NCBI GenBank assembly: GCA_900754605.1
Contig: CAAEDK010000018.1
Coordinates: 1-25,612, forward strand
DNA length: 25,612 bases
From: an uncultured Oscillospiraceae bacterium
Lineage (GTDB): Bacteria > Bacillota_A > Clostridia > Oscillospirales > Oscillospiraceae
Direction: 5' to 3'
Shown here: in pieces, positions 1 to 7,510 of the stretch
How positions within the stretch are numbered: the first letter of the stretch is position 1
Layout of the letters: every line of letters starts with the position of its first letter
Translations under genes and position numbers: made by a program
Notes under the pieces: model-generated
What the model was told of the DNA's origin: nothing
Seen by the model: only the letters and a program-made list of their open reading frames with translations
Database searches by the model: none

Positions 1-221
1 AGGGCCGCAATGACTGAATCCACATCCAGCCCCAGATCTGCCACGATGTCAGCCACCGCCAAAGGATGAATGATATAGGGTTCGCCGCTTTTACGCAGCT
101 GCCCGTGGTGCTCTGCATCCGCATAGGTAAACGCGTCGAACAGCCGCTTGGTATCTAAATTAGGCGTATAGGCGGCCACCTTATCCTCAAGGGCCTGATA
201 TCGTTCTAAAATTGGGTCCAT
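1..221 (-). CDS. relA: RelA/SpoT-family (p)ppGpp synthetase/hydrolase, N-terminal fragment
   Basis: This gene is cut by the window edge; only the first 73 or so codons are present. The predicted N-terminus contains the stretch HHGQLRKSGEPYIIHPLAVA (about residues 38-57), the hallmark opening of the HD (ppGpp hydrolase) domain in bifunctional Rel/SpoT enzymes. These make and degrade the stringent-response alarmone in the cytoplasm. The ATG at 221 is preceded by AGAAGGTG at good spacing. In many Firmicutes the order is recJ-apt-relA; here recJ is directly upstream on the same strand and no apt gene lies between them. Whether the downstream synthetase, TGS and ACT domains are intact cannot be seen. 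Confidence 0.9.
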   Translation of the reverse strand, partial: MDPILERYQALEDKVAAYTPNLDTKRLFDAFTYADAEHHGQLRKSGEPYIIHPLAVADIVADLGLDVDSVIAA

Positions 222-238
222 ACGATCACCTTCTGACA

Positions 239-327
239 AATTAGGAATTAAAAATAAAGAATTAGGAATGAAAACGGACAGGCGACAGGAGTCTCGATCT
301 CTCATTCCTAACTCCTGATCCCTAATT
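239..327. repeat. Imperfect inverted repeat of TTAGGAAT-type units between recJ and relA
   Basis: The intergenic stretch consists of degenerate copies of TTAGGAAT in opposite orientations. The inner arms TTAGGAATGA (262-271) and TCATTCCTAA (302-311) are a perfect 10-bp inverted repeat. The outer arms AATTAGG (239-245) and CCTAATT (321-327) add 7 bp. The right outer arm supplies the recJ stop codon (322-324). It could fold as a long hairpin in recJ-relA mRNA, or be a small MITE-like element. Its AT-rich composition differs from the neighbouring genes. No transposase or target duplication is evident. Confidence 0.55.
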
Positions 328-2388
328 CTCCTGCATAGCCTTCCGCAGTTTTTTCAGAATTTCCGAGGCATCTAGATCTACCTTCTGCTCCGGCTGGTGC
401 AGCGTGATCTCCAGTCGCTCTGACTGCCGGATCAGGCTGAGCAGCCCTCGCTCCTCCATTACTTCCAGGCACACCAGGGTGTGGGTAGGCAGCTCCGGAT
501 GTCCTCCGGATCGGGCGGCTCCCCGGGCGATGCGTGGGACGGTATCCTGAAGGATGGGCCGTCCTACACTCTGGCGTTTCAAATACCGCCACAGGCAGAC
601 AAATTCTTCCCGAGTAGGCAGAAGGGACTGGGCCTCAAGAGGCGAAAGGGGATCCCCCCGCCGGTATTTCTCATAAATAGTCTGCTCTAACTGGGCCCGA
701 GTCATGGCACGGCGCAGATCCACCACCTGGAGTTGAACTGAGCGCATCCCACGGAACTCATTGATCTGTGGATAGAAAGCCACGTCCACCCGGCAGCCTG
801 CGGTCAGGCCCAGCTCTCCACCGTCTGCGGAGAAGAAAATTGCATCCAAGGGGATCCCTCTGGCCTCCAACCGCAGTTTGAGATGCCGGCCCCGTCCCAC
901 CTGGGCAGTGCTGAGCACATGGGCCCCGGTGAGAACCAGCACCGGCCTTGGATTTCCCGTGCCGCAGGGCTCCAGCCAGTCCAGCTGCTCCACTGCCTCC
1001 ACCGTAAGGTCCTGGGGCAAAACTGCCGCATCTACTTCCAGTACCGATGGCAGCTCTTCCCCCCGGCGCTCCTCCAACACCAGCCGGCGCAGTCGGGCAG
1101 ATAGCTCCGGAATCTTCTCCTCCCGAACGGTAAAACCGGCAGCCAAGGCATGTCCCCCAAACCCCTCCAATAGGTCGCTGCACTGGGACAGGAGCTGAAA
1201 CAGGTTGATCCCCCCCCAAGAACGGCAGGATCCCTTTCCGATTCCCTGATCCAGGCACACCATAAAGGCCGGCCGGCCGTATTTCTCTGCCAGACGGGAG
1301 GCCACAATACCCACAACCCCCTGGTGCCAACCTTTGTCCGCCAGCAGAATAACCCCCTCCTGGGGTTCTTCTTCCAACCGCCGGACAGAGTCCTGAAAAA
1401 TGTCTCCTTCAACCGTTTGCCGTTCCCGGTTCAAATCGCACAGTTCCTGGGCCAGCTCAGCCGCCCGATCCGGGTCCCGGGTGAGGAGCAGTTCGGCCGC
1501 CAGATTGGCCTTTCCCATTCTGCCAGCCGCATTGATCCGGGGTGCTAATGTATAGCCCACAGACACCGAGGTAAGTGGTCTGTCTCCCAGCCCGGCTGCT
1601 TGGATCAGCTGGGCAAGGCCCAGACGACGGGGATGCGCCAAAGAGGCCAGACCTGTCTGAACGATGGTACGGTTTTCACCGGTCATAGGCATCACATCGG
1701 CTACCGTACCCACCGCAGCCAGGTCAGCATACTCCAGAAAGATCCGTTCTGCCCGCTCCGGCCCGGCCACCGCCATAGCCAGCTTCAGAGCCACCCCAAC
1801 CCCGGCCAAACCCTTAAAGGGATAGTGACAGTCGGTGCGGCGTGGATCCACCACAGCGCACGCCTGGGGTAGGCTTTCCTTGCATTCGTGATGGTCTGTC
1901 ACCACCACATCCACCCCCAGTGACGCAGCGAAGGCCGTCTCAGCTCCAGCGGTGATGCCACAGTCCACAGTGACGATCAGAGTGACTCCTTGCGCAGCCA
2001 GGGCAGACACCGCCTCTGAGTTGAGTCCGTACCCCTCTTCTAGGCGATCCGGGATATAGGGCAGGATCTGTCCACCTAAACGGCTCAGGCAGTCAGTCAG
2101 CAGGCATGTCGAGGTGATCCCGTCTACATCATAGTCGCCGTAGACGGCTATGGTCTCTCCCGTCTCCAGTGCCCGGCGGATTCGCCGAACTGCCCGATCC
2201 ATATCCCGCAAACGCATAGGGTCTTCCAGAGATCGATCCCCAGGTGCAAGGAGATCCCGCGCCTCTTCCAACGTCTGGATCCCTCGGGCAGAAAGCACTG
2301 CCGCCAACAGCGGCGGGATACCCGTCCGCTCCAATTCCTCTCGGGCTGTACGGTTTGACATAGCGACCCGCCATTCTTGATAACGCAT
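322..2388 (-). CDS. recJ: Single-stranded-DNA-specific 5'-3' exonuclease RecJ
   Basis: RecJ degrades single-stranded DNA 5' to 3' in recombination and mismatch/base-excision repair. The 688-residue protein shows the DHH phosphoesterase core: DYDVDG at residues 85-90, VDCG near 141 and DHH at 165-167, which ligate the catalytic metals. A DHHA1 domain follows, with the GRMG segment and a glycine-rich FGGHALAAG motif, then an OB-fold region. The roughly 130-residue C-terminal extension resembles that of Gram-positive RecJ. I chose the ATG at 2388 because AAGGAGG lies 8 nt upstream; the reading frame stays open 17 codons further but without a better site. It is probably cotranscribed with relA. 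Confidence 0.95.
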   Translation of the reverse strand: MRYQEWRVAMSNRTAREELERTGIPPLLAAVLSARGIQTLEEARDLLAPGDRSLEDPMRLRDMDRAVRRIRRALETGETIAVYGDYDVDGITSTCLLTDCLSRLGGQILPYIPDRLEEGYGLNSEAVSALAAQGVTLIVTVDCGITAGAETAFAASLGVDVVVTDHHECKESLPQACAVVDPRRTDCHYPFKGLAGVGVALKLAMAVAGPERAERIFLEYADLAAVGTVADVMPMTGENRTIVQTGLASLAHPRRLGLAQLIQAAGLGDRPLTSVSVGYTLAPRINAAGRMGKANLAAELLLTRDPDRAAELAQELCDLNRERQTVEGDIFQDSVRRLEEEPQEGVILLADKGWHQGVVGIVASRLAEKYGRPAFMVCLDQGIGKGSCRSWGGINLFQLLSQCSDLLEGFGGHALAAGFTVREEKIPELSARLRRLVLEERRGEELPSVLEVDAAVLPQDLTVEAVEQLDWLEPCGTGNPRPVLVLTGAHVLSTAQVGRGRHLKLRLEARGIPLDAIFFSADGGELGLTAGCRVDVAFYPQINEFRGMRSVQLQVVDLRRAMTRAQLEQTIYEKYRRGDPLSPLEAQSLLPTREEFVCLWRYLKRQSVGRPILQDTVPRIARGAARSGGHPELPTHTLVCLEVMEERGLLSLIRQSERLEITLHQPEQKVDLDASEILKKLRKAMQEN

Positions 2389-2444
2389 CGGGCATCCCTC
2401 CTTTTCCCAGCGCAAGCGGATGCACTGAGACAATATCACAGGTT

Positions 2445-2474
2445 ATTATACCATAGTTTTCAGAAGTGGTACAA
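2445..2474 (-). promoter_or_regulatory. Extended -10 promoter for recJ
   Basis: On the minus strand a perfect TATAAT (2445-2450) is preceded by TGG, giving an extended -10 (TGGTATAAT). A weak -35, TTGTAC (2469-2474), lies 18 bp upstream. The expected transcript starts about 50 nt before the recJ ATG. Confidence 0.6.
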
Positions 2475-2534
2475 GTAAATTTCAGCACATCCTCCATTCG
2501 CCTCCTACCTCCCTTTTCCAATTTCTCCTGAAGT

Positions 2535-2581
2535 AAAAAAGACCGGCCAGAGTCCTGCATTCCACAGGCTCCGGCCGGTCT
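2535..2581 (-). terminator. Intrinsic terminator of the sigma/anti-sigma unit
   Basis: Reading the minus strand, the stem AGACCGGCC/GGCCGGTCT extends inward with one mismatch around a loop of about 11 nt. It is followed directly by a run of six Ts (RNA Us). It lies just beyond the stop of the anti-sigma gene and separates it from recJ. Confidence 0.85.
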
Positions 2582-2593
2582 GATCTTCCGGTC

Positions 2594-3472
2594 TTATTCT
2601 GCCAGGACCACCCGGCAGTTTTCGCTCCAAGGCTGTTCCGGCTTCTGGAAGGGCACGCCTTCCTCCTCCAGCATCTTGCACAGCGCCTCCAGCGTCTGGG
2701 CGCTCACCATACAGAAGCTTCGGCCCTGTCCGTCCAGTTCCCACTGATCCAGAGCGGGCAGCAGCTCCGCCGCGCCCTCCGGCAGAGCGGTCAACAGCAG
2801 CTCCGTTTTCTCCTGCTGTACGCTATACAGCGCAGTTCCCCCCGCTTCCCCGTCCGCCAGGGCAGGCTCAGGAGCCGCTTCCACCGCATTTTGTCCCTGG
2901 ATCTGGGTCGTGCGCGGCACAGCTGCACCCTCCAATACGCTCTCTCCGCCGGCGGCTCCGCCCTGCGGAGCACCAGCAGTCTCAGTTCCATCCGGTGCTT
3001 CCGGCTGTACAGACAACTTACCCTGTACCGGCGCCTCCACCTCGTCGGCCGCAGTGGCCGCTCCAGAGCTGGCGGAGTCCTCCGACCACTGGGCAAGATC
3101 CGGTTCTGCCGCAATATTCCCGGATGTCCCAACGCCAGACAGATTCGTGCTGTGATACAGCCCCACGCAGATCACCACACAGGCCGCCAATCCGGCCGCT
3201 GCCTTCCACTGAGGCCGCCTCCAAAGGGGGACGACCTTGGCGGGACGAACTTCCTCCCGAATGCGATCCATCACCCGGCCTGCAAAACCCTCAGGGGCCT
3301 GTGTCTCCTCCAAATCCCCCATGGCCTGATGCAATTCCCGCAGGGCTGCCCAGTCCTCCCGGCACCCGGGACAGCTGGCCAGATGTGCCTCTAGTTCCCC
3401 CTGCTCTTCACCAGTCAATGGACCATCCAGGGCCTGGCTCATCTGTTCCAGGGCTTCTTCACAGGACAGCAC
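2594..3472 (-). CDS. Anti-sigma factor with zinc-finger (zf-HC2) domain and one membrane helix
   Basis: This 292-residue protein probably sequesters the ECF sigma factor encoded just upstream. The N-terminal zinc-binding anti-sigma domain carries Cys4 and His30-x3-Cys34-x2-Cys37. A single transmembrane segment follows at about residues 88-106. Next is a long Ala/Glu/Gly/Thr-rich, low-complexity linker (about 110-200), then a compact C-terminal domain expected outside the cell. It starts with GTG at 3472, with AGGAGGTG seven nt upstream. The stop codon of the sigma gene lies inside that ribosome-binding site, so the pair is translationally coupled. The signal sensed by the outer domain is unknown. 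Confidence 0.88.
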   Translation of the reverse strand: MLSCEEALEQMSQALDGPLTGEEQGELEAHLASCPGCREDWAALRELHQAMGDLEETQAPEGFAGRVMDRIREEVRPAKVVPLWRRPQWKAAAGLAACVVICVGLYHSTNLSGVGTSGNIAAEPDLAQWSEDSASSGAATAADEVEAPVQGKLSVQPEAPDGTETAGAPQGGAAGGESVLEGAAVPRTTQIQGQNAVEAAPEPALADGEAGGTALYSVQQEKTELLLTALPEGAAELLPALDQWELDGQGRSFCMVSAQTLEALCKMLEEEGVPFQKPEQPWSENCRVVLAE

Positions 3473-3478
3473 GCCAGG

Positions 3479-4090
3479 TCACCTCCTTTTTGTCTCATCT
3501 GATGGTTTAGACGCAGACTGGACAAAAAAGTTCCCATCTGCCACCAATCTTTTTTTCAGGGCAAGCCGCGCCCGGGCTAGGCGTGACTTCACTGTCCCCA
3601 GATCCAAAGATAGAAGTTCCCCGATTTCCTGATAGGACAGGCCGGATACCTCCCGCATGACCAAAATCTCCCGCTGATGATCCGGAAGGGCCTGAAGTTC
3701 CCGTTCCAGCGCCTGCTGCCGCTCCTTCCGCTCCAGTTCCTCCTCCGGTCCGCCCCCGGGAGCCACCGGTTCCGGCCAACCTGCCTCCTCGTCATCCAGG
3801 GAGCGGGTTGTCTCTCCCTCCTGCCGCCGCTTCCGCTTCCGCAGCAGGTCGATGCAGGCATTGGACGCCAGCCGGTACAGCCATGTGGAAAAGCTGCTGT
3901 CCCCCTGGAACGAGGCCAGTCCCCTCCAGGCATTGAGGAAAGCCTCCTGAGCCGCGTCCTGGGCATCCTCCCGGTTGCCTGTCATCCGCAGGCACAGAGT
4001 ATAGATCCGATCCTGGTGGCCCGTCACCAGCTCTGCAAAGGCGTCCTGGTCGCCCCCTTTCGCCTGGAGCACGATCTCTTGTTCGGTCAA
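3479..4090 (-). CDS. ECF (sigma-70 family) RNA polymerase sigma factor
   Basis: The 203-residue protein has region 2 (about residues 18-90; the stretch DAQDAAQEAFLNAWRGL, then STWLYRLASNACIDLLRKRK for -10 recognition) and region 4 (about 130-185; LPDHQREILVMREVSGLSY and the helix-turn-helix YQEIGELLSLDLGTVKSRL). Region 3 is absent, as in ECF sigma factors. The best start is TTG at 4090 with GGAAGGGGAG upstream; no in-frame ATG with a better site is seen. The gene lies 65 bp after dusB and 6 bp before the anti-sigma gene. It may be read from the dusB promoter or from its own ECF promoter, which I cannot identify. The target regulon is unknown. Confidence 0.93.
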   Translation of the reverse strand: MTEQEIVLQAKGGDQDAFAELVTGHQDRIYTLCLRMTGNREDAQDAAQEAFLNAWRGLASFQGDSSFSTWLYRLASNACIDLLRKRKRRQEGETTRSLDDEEAGWPEPVAPGGGPEEELERKERQQALERELQALPDHQREILVMREVSGLSYQEIGELLSLDLGTVKSRLARARLALKKRLVADGNFFVQSASKPSDETKRR

Positions 4091-4155
4091 ACCGCTCTCC
4101 CCTTCCTGTACGGCTCACGCAGCGCAATCCAGCTGAATCATTCACTCTTCCTGCC

Positions 4156-5157
4156 TCATCGCTCCATCCCGGCTGCCGCCGGGACATCCGTCAGATCCCG
4201 CTTGATCCCCTTCGTTACCCGATACACATCCTCCAGAGTGGTGATCTTCACGATCTGTTCCTTATAGTACCCCGCATGGGGAACCCCCTTTAAATACCAG
4301 GCGTAGTGCCGTCTTGCCTCCAGACAGGCGATTTTCTCCCCTTTATTGGCAGCCGACAGTTCGAACTGCCGCACCGCAGTGTCACACCGCTCTGCCAGGG
4401 GCGGCATGGGCGGGATCTCCCGGCCCTCTAGGGCCGCCCTGCACTGGGCGAACAGCCAGGGATTTCCAAAGACACCCCGGCCGATCATAGCCATATCCGC
4501 CCCGGTGTACTTCAGGATCCTGGGTGCATCGCTGGGTTTAAACACATCTCCGTTGGCCAAAACGGGGATCTTCACCGCCTGCTTGACCTCCCGGATCCAG
4601 TCCCAGTTGGCCGTTCCAGCATACATCTGGTTCCGGGTTCGGCCGTGGACAGCCACCGCAGCCGCACCGGCCTCCTCCATGGCCCGGGCAAACTCTACAC
4701 AGTTGATAGAGCCCTTGTCCCAGCCCAGCCGAAATTTCACGGTAACGGGACACCCTGCCCCACGAACGACCGCCTCCAGCACCCGGACCGCTTTGTCCGG
4801 GTCCCGCATCAGGCCGGAACCATCCCCTGAGTTAGCCACTTTGGGCACAGGGCAGCCCATATTGATATCAATGATGTCTGCCCCGGACACCTCGTGGGCA
4901 ATGGCGGCTGCCTCCTCCATACACACCGGATCACTGCCGAAGATCTGGGCAGCGGCTGGGTGTTCTCCCTCCCCAAGCTGGAGTAGTGGAATAGACTTTT
5001 TATCCTGAAAGCACAGGGCCTTGGCACTGACCATCTCGGTACAAGTCAGCCCCGCCCCCTGCTCCCGACAGATGGTGCGGAATGCCAGGTCTGTCACCCC
5101 TGCCATAGGGGCCAGAGCCAGCGGGACATGGATTTTGATTCCTCCGATCTCAACCAT
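4156..5157 (-). CDS. dusB: tRNA-dihydrouridine synthase (DusB type)
   Basis: This flavoenzyme reduces specific uridines in the tRNA D-loop using FMN and NADPH. The 333-residue protein begins with the TIM-barrel signature LAPMAGVTD. It has the catalytic-cysteine motif NMGCPVPKV, the FMN/phosphate segment VKFRLGWD, AVHGRTR, ANGDVF, and MIGRGVFGNPWLF near the end of the barrel. Length and order match the DusB family. The ATG at 5157 has AGGAGG 5 nt upstream; the frame extends 26 codons further into the promoter, which I reject as coding. In many Firmicutes dusB is linked to other housekeeping genes; here it heads a unit with the sigma/anti-sigma pair. Confidence 0.93.
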   Translation of the reverse strand: MVEIGGIKIHVPLALAPMAGVTDLAFRTICREQGAGLTCTEMVSAKALCFQDKKSIPLLQLGEGEHPAAAQIFGSDPVCMEEAAAIAHEVSGADIIDINMGCPVPKVANSGDGSGLMRDPDKAVRVLEAVVRGAGCPVTVKFRLGWDKGSINCVEFARAMEEAGAAAVAVHGRTRNQMYAGTANWDWIREVKQAVKIPVLANGDVFKPSDAPRILKYTGADMAMIGRGVFGNPWLFAQCRAALEGREIPPMPPLAERCDTAVRQFELSAANKGEKIACLEARRHYAWYLKGVPHAGYYKEQIVKITTLEDVYRVTKGIKRDLTDVPAAAGMER

Positions 5158-5216
5158 GAGGACCTCCTGGAAATAAAACATACAGAATGGGCGGCACACC
5201 GCCCTGATCGCAGTGT

Positions 5217-5245
5217 ATTCTACCATATCAACCACAGGTTGACAA
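5217..5245 (-). promoter_or_regulatory. Promoter for dusB (TTGTCA-17-TAGAAT)
   Basis: On the minus strand a -35 TTGTCA (5240-5245) and a -10 TAGAAT (5217-5222) are separated by 17 bp. The transcript would begin about 50 nt before the dusB ATG. Its -35 box overlaps the -35 box of the opposite-facing promoter by five bases. Confidence 0.7.
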
Positions 5246-5267
5246 GGCCGCCTGTTCCCATTAAAAT
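5239..5267 (+). promoter_or_regulatory. Promoter for the DUF815 ATPase gene (TTGACA-17-TAAAAT)
   Basis: A perfect -35 TTGACA (5239-5244) and a -10 TAAAAT (5262-5267) are separated by 17 bp. The predicted start lies about 25 nt before the ATG at 5299. Confidence 0.8.
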
Positions 5268-5298
5268 AGGGGAAAACTGCAAAATCGGGGGAATTTGT

Positions 5299-6498
5299 AT
5301 GGAATGGAAGGGACTGCGCGCTGCCCTGCGGGGGCTGACCATCTATCAGGAAACGATGGAGACCGAGATCGGCCGGATGGTGACTGGACTACTGGACGCC
5401 CTGCACCAACAGGATGGCGAAAAGGCGCTGTCCTCTTATACCAGCCTGTTTTCCGCCCTGTGCCGGGCGGAGTTCCACGGCCTGGGAGACTGGCTGTGGG
5501 ACTGGCTGCGCTGTCATGAAAGCGCATACTCCTTGCTGATCGACCAAGGCGGCTCCAACCCCGTGTTGGAGCAGGCTGCACGGCAAGATGTGAATACCCT
5601 TGCTCAACTGGCCGGGACCAGCTGCTCCTGCTTTCTGGACGCCATCCAGCCCCTGCTTCCTCCGGAGTTCGCCCCGGTGCTGGCCGGGCTGCCCCAATGG
5701 CGGACCGAGGTTCCCTTTGACTTCGACACTCTCACCACCTTTTATCAGGAACACGGGGCCGGGCTGTATGCCAAATACCGGGCCTTTCTTTGGGAGGACG
5801 GCAGCCTGATCCCGGTGACCGACCCGGACTGCCCCCACCCCGTAGAGCTGCTGGGCTATGAGCAGCAGCGCCAGCAGGTGCTGGACAACACCCGCCTTCT
5901 GGTGGCAGGCCGTCCCTCCAACAATGTGCTGCTCTTCGGCGATGGCGGCACAGGCAAATCCGCCACGGTGAAATCCATGCTTTATCTGGAAGGCATGGAG
6001 GATCTGCGTCTCATCGAAATCCAAAAGGAAAACCTGATTGGGATGCCCCAACTAATCCGCTCCCTGGCCGGACGCCGCCAGAAGTTCATCCTGTTTATTG
6101 ATGACCTGGCCTTCGACCAGGACGACCAGACCTACTCCTCCCTCAAGACCATCCTGGAGGGCGGACTGGAGAAGCGGCCGGTCAATGTGGCCATCTACGC
6201 CACCTCCAACAGGCGTCACCTGGTGCGGCAGACCTTTTCGGAGCGGGCGGGCGAGGAGATCGACACCTTTGAGACCATCTCGGAAAAAACTGCCCTGGCT
6301 GAGCGCTTCGGCCTGCGCATCCCCTATATGACCATGAACAAGCGGGAGTACTTGGCCCTCATCGATCACCTGGCCGGTCTGCACCAGGTGGAGATGGACC
6401 GGGAGCTTCTCCACGCCCGGGCCATGGAGTGGGAGATCCGACACGCCGGCCGCACCCCCAGAGTTGCCCGTCAGTTTATAGCCAGTCTTACCGGCTGA
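5299..6498 (+). CDS. DUF815-family AAA ATPase
   Basis: This 399-residue protein has a helical N-terminal half (about 1-190) of unknown role and a C-terminal P-loop ATPase domain. Walker A is GDGGTGKS at 214-221, Walker B is FILFIDDL at 263-270, and ATSNRRHL looks like a sensor-1 segment. This layout matches the DUF815 family of predicted AAA ATPases, whose cellular substrate is not established. I chose the ATG at 5299, preceded by GGGGGA at about 6 nt; the upstream in-frame extension overlaps dusB and the promoter. It is a single-gene unit with its own promoter and terminator, suggesting independent expression. Confidence 0.9.
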   Translation: MEWKGLRAALRGLTIYQETMETEIGRMVTGLLDALHQQDGEKALSSYTSLFSALCRAEFHGLGDWLWDWLRCHESAYSLLIDQGGSNPVLEQAARQDVNTLAQLAGTSCSCFLDAIQPLLPPEFAPVLAGLPQWRTEVPFDFDTLTTFYQEHGAGLYAKYRAFLWEDGSLIPVTDPDCPHPVELLGYEQQRQQVLDNTRLLVAGRPSNNVLLFGDGGTGKSATVKSMLYLEGMEDLRLIEIQKENLIGMPQLIRSLAGRRQKFILFIDDLAFDQDDQTYSSLKTILEGGLEKRPVNVAIYATSNRRHLVRQTFSERAGEEIDTFETISEKTALAERFGLRIPYMTMNKREYLALIDHLAGLHQVEMDRELLHARAMEWEIRHAGRTPRVARQFIASLTG

Positions 6499-6554
6499 TT
6501 TTCTTTGAGAGTAAAAACCTGTCAAACAGCACAAGCACGATTGATGAGTTTAAG

Positions 6555-6586
6555 GGCCCGGACTGCGCTGCAGTCCGGGCCTTTTT
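6555..6586 (+). terminator. Intrinsic terminator after the DUF815 gene
   Basis: A near-perfect stem, GGCCCGGACTG/CAGTCCGGGCC, with a 4-nt loop is followed by five Ts on the plus strand. It lies 57 bp after the stop codon. Confidence 0.9.
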
Positions 6587-6603
6587 CACGCATCTCCGCA
6601 GTC

Positions 6604-7428
6604 TCACTCCACTGCCACCGAGATTTTAGTGCGGTACTGGTCGGGATCTCTCTGTGTGATTTCGTCCCATAACCCTTCCTTATAAGAGAAGCCCACCGGA
6701 TGCAGGCCCCGGGCAGAGATCTCATTCAGCAGCTGGCGGTAGGCCTCCTTGGCACAGTGGTAGTCCCCTTGGAGACAGATGGCGGCATACCGCCCCGCCG
6801 GCTTTTCAAACAGCGGAACTCCGGCGGCCGGGTGCTCCACCTGGGTAAAATAGCAGGCATACTCGTCAAACCGCCCCGCTGCCAAGCTCTCCGCAGAGAT
6901 CATCGCCCCAAAGGGGTAACCCTCGTTCCAGCCCTCCCGGTGGCAGCGGGCCAGGTGCTCATACAGGATGGGCGCAGCTACTGCCGGATCGGCGCTGTGA
7001 ATGGGCTTACTGAGGATCAGCAGGGCTGGGAGGCAGTCCTCAAAGAACACCTGGCCACAAACCGCCCGCTGCCCCTGCTCCAGCAGCTTCCGCTTGGTGC
7101 GGATCATGGTCTGGATCCGCCAGAGTTTGGCCAACTCCCGCTCTACCTCCGCCTCTTGCTGATCCAGCAGGGAGGAAAGTCTCTCCGGATCCCGCTGGTC
7201 CAGGTATGCCTTAATGTTCAACAAGGGCATTCCCAGCTCCTTCAGGGCGGCGATGACCATGAACACGTCGTACTGCTCCTGGCTGTAATAGCGGTAGCCG
7301 TTCTCCCCCCGGAGAGCAGGTGCAAACAGGCCGATTTGGTCATAGTGGTGCAGGGTGCGCTTGTTGGTCCCACAGATGCGGGCAAAGTCTGCCGCCCGCA
7401 GGCGGGATGCGTTCTTTTTCTCCGGCAC
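6604..7428 (-). CDS. MerR-family transcriptional regulator with GyrI-like effector domain
   Basis: The protein is about 274 residues long. An N-terminal MerR winged helix-turn-helix (about 8-75) includes TLHHYDQIGLFAP and NGYRYYS. A dimerising coiled coil (about 80-118) follows, and then a GyrI/BmrR-like small-molecule-binding domain (about 125-270). This is the architecture of BmrR/TipA-type activators. I prefer the GTG at 7428 because AAGGGGGA lies 7 nt upstream; another GTG at 7452 would add eight residues but has no good site. It is transcribed away from the two aminotransferase genes, which are its likely targets. The effector is unknown. Confidence 0.88.
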   Translation of the reverse strand: MPEKKNASRLRAADFARICGTNKRTLHHYDQIGLFAPALRGENGYRYYSQEQYDVFMVIAALKELGMPLLNIKAYLDQRDPERLSSLLDQQEAEVERELAKLWRIQTMIRTKRKLLEQGQRAVCGQVFFEDCLPALLILSKPIHSADPAVAAPILYEHLARCHREGWNEGYPFGAMISAESLAAGRFDEYACYFTQVEHPAAGVPLFEKPAGRYAAICLQGDYHCAKEAYRQLLNEISARGLHPVGFSYKEGLWDEITQRDPDQYRTKISVAVE

Positions 7429-7441
7429 GGGAAAATCCCCC

Positions 7442-7472
7442 TTGACTATCACGTTACGTTATCCTTTATTGT
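7442..7472 (+). promoter_or_regulatory. Candidate MerR-controlled promoter with 19-bp spacer
   Basis: On the plus strand TTGACT (7442-7447) and TATTGT (7467-7472) are separated by 19 bp, the unusually long spacer typical of MerR-activated promoters. The spacer holds an imperfect dyad, ATCACGT-T-ACGTTAT, centred near its middle. An alternative -10, TTTATT, would give a normal 17-bp spacer, so the assignment is not certain. The promoter faces the aminotransferase genes. Confidence 0.55.
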
Positions 7473-7496
7473 ATCAAAGAAGCAAGTGTAAGTAAA
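7468..7496 (-). promoter_or_regulatory. Promoter for the MerR-family gene
   Basis: On the minus strand TTTACT (7491-7496) and TACAAT (7468-7473) are 17 bp apart. The -10 overlaps the -10 of the opposite promoter almost completely. A regulator bound to the dyad at 7448-7466 would therefore influence both directions. Confidence 0.55.
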
Positions 7497-7510
7497 GGAG
7501 GCACACCGCC

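Noticed and set aside
5158..5235. Longer N-terminus for the dihydrouridine synthase
   Set aside because: The extra 26 codons run through the divergent promoter, and the shorter start has an ideal ribosome-binding site and the family's normal first residues.
6555..6586. Bidirectional terminator between the DUF815 and MerR genes
   Set aside because: Only the plus-strand side has a T run, so it should not end the MerR transcript coming from the other direction.
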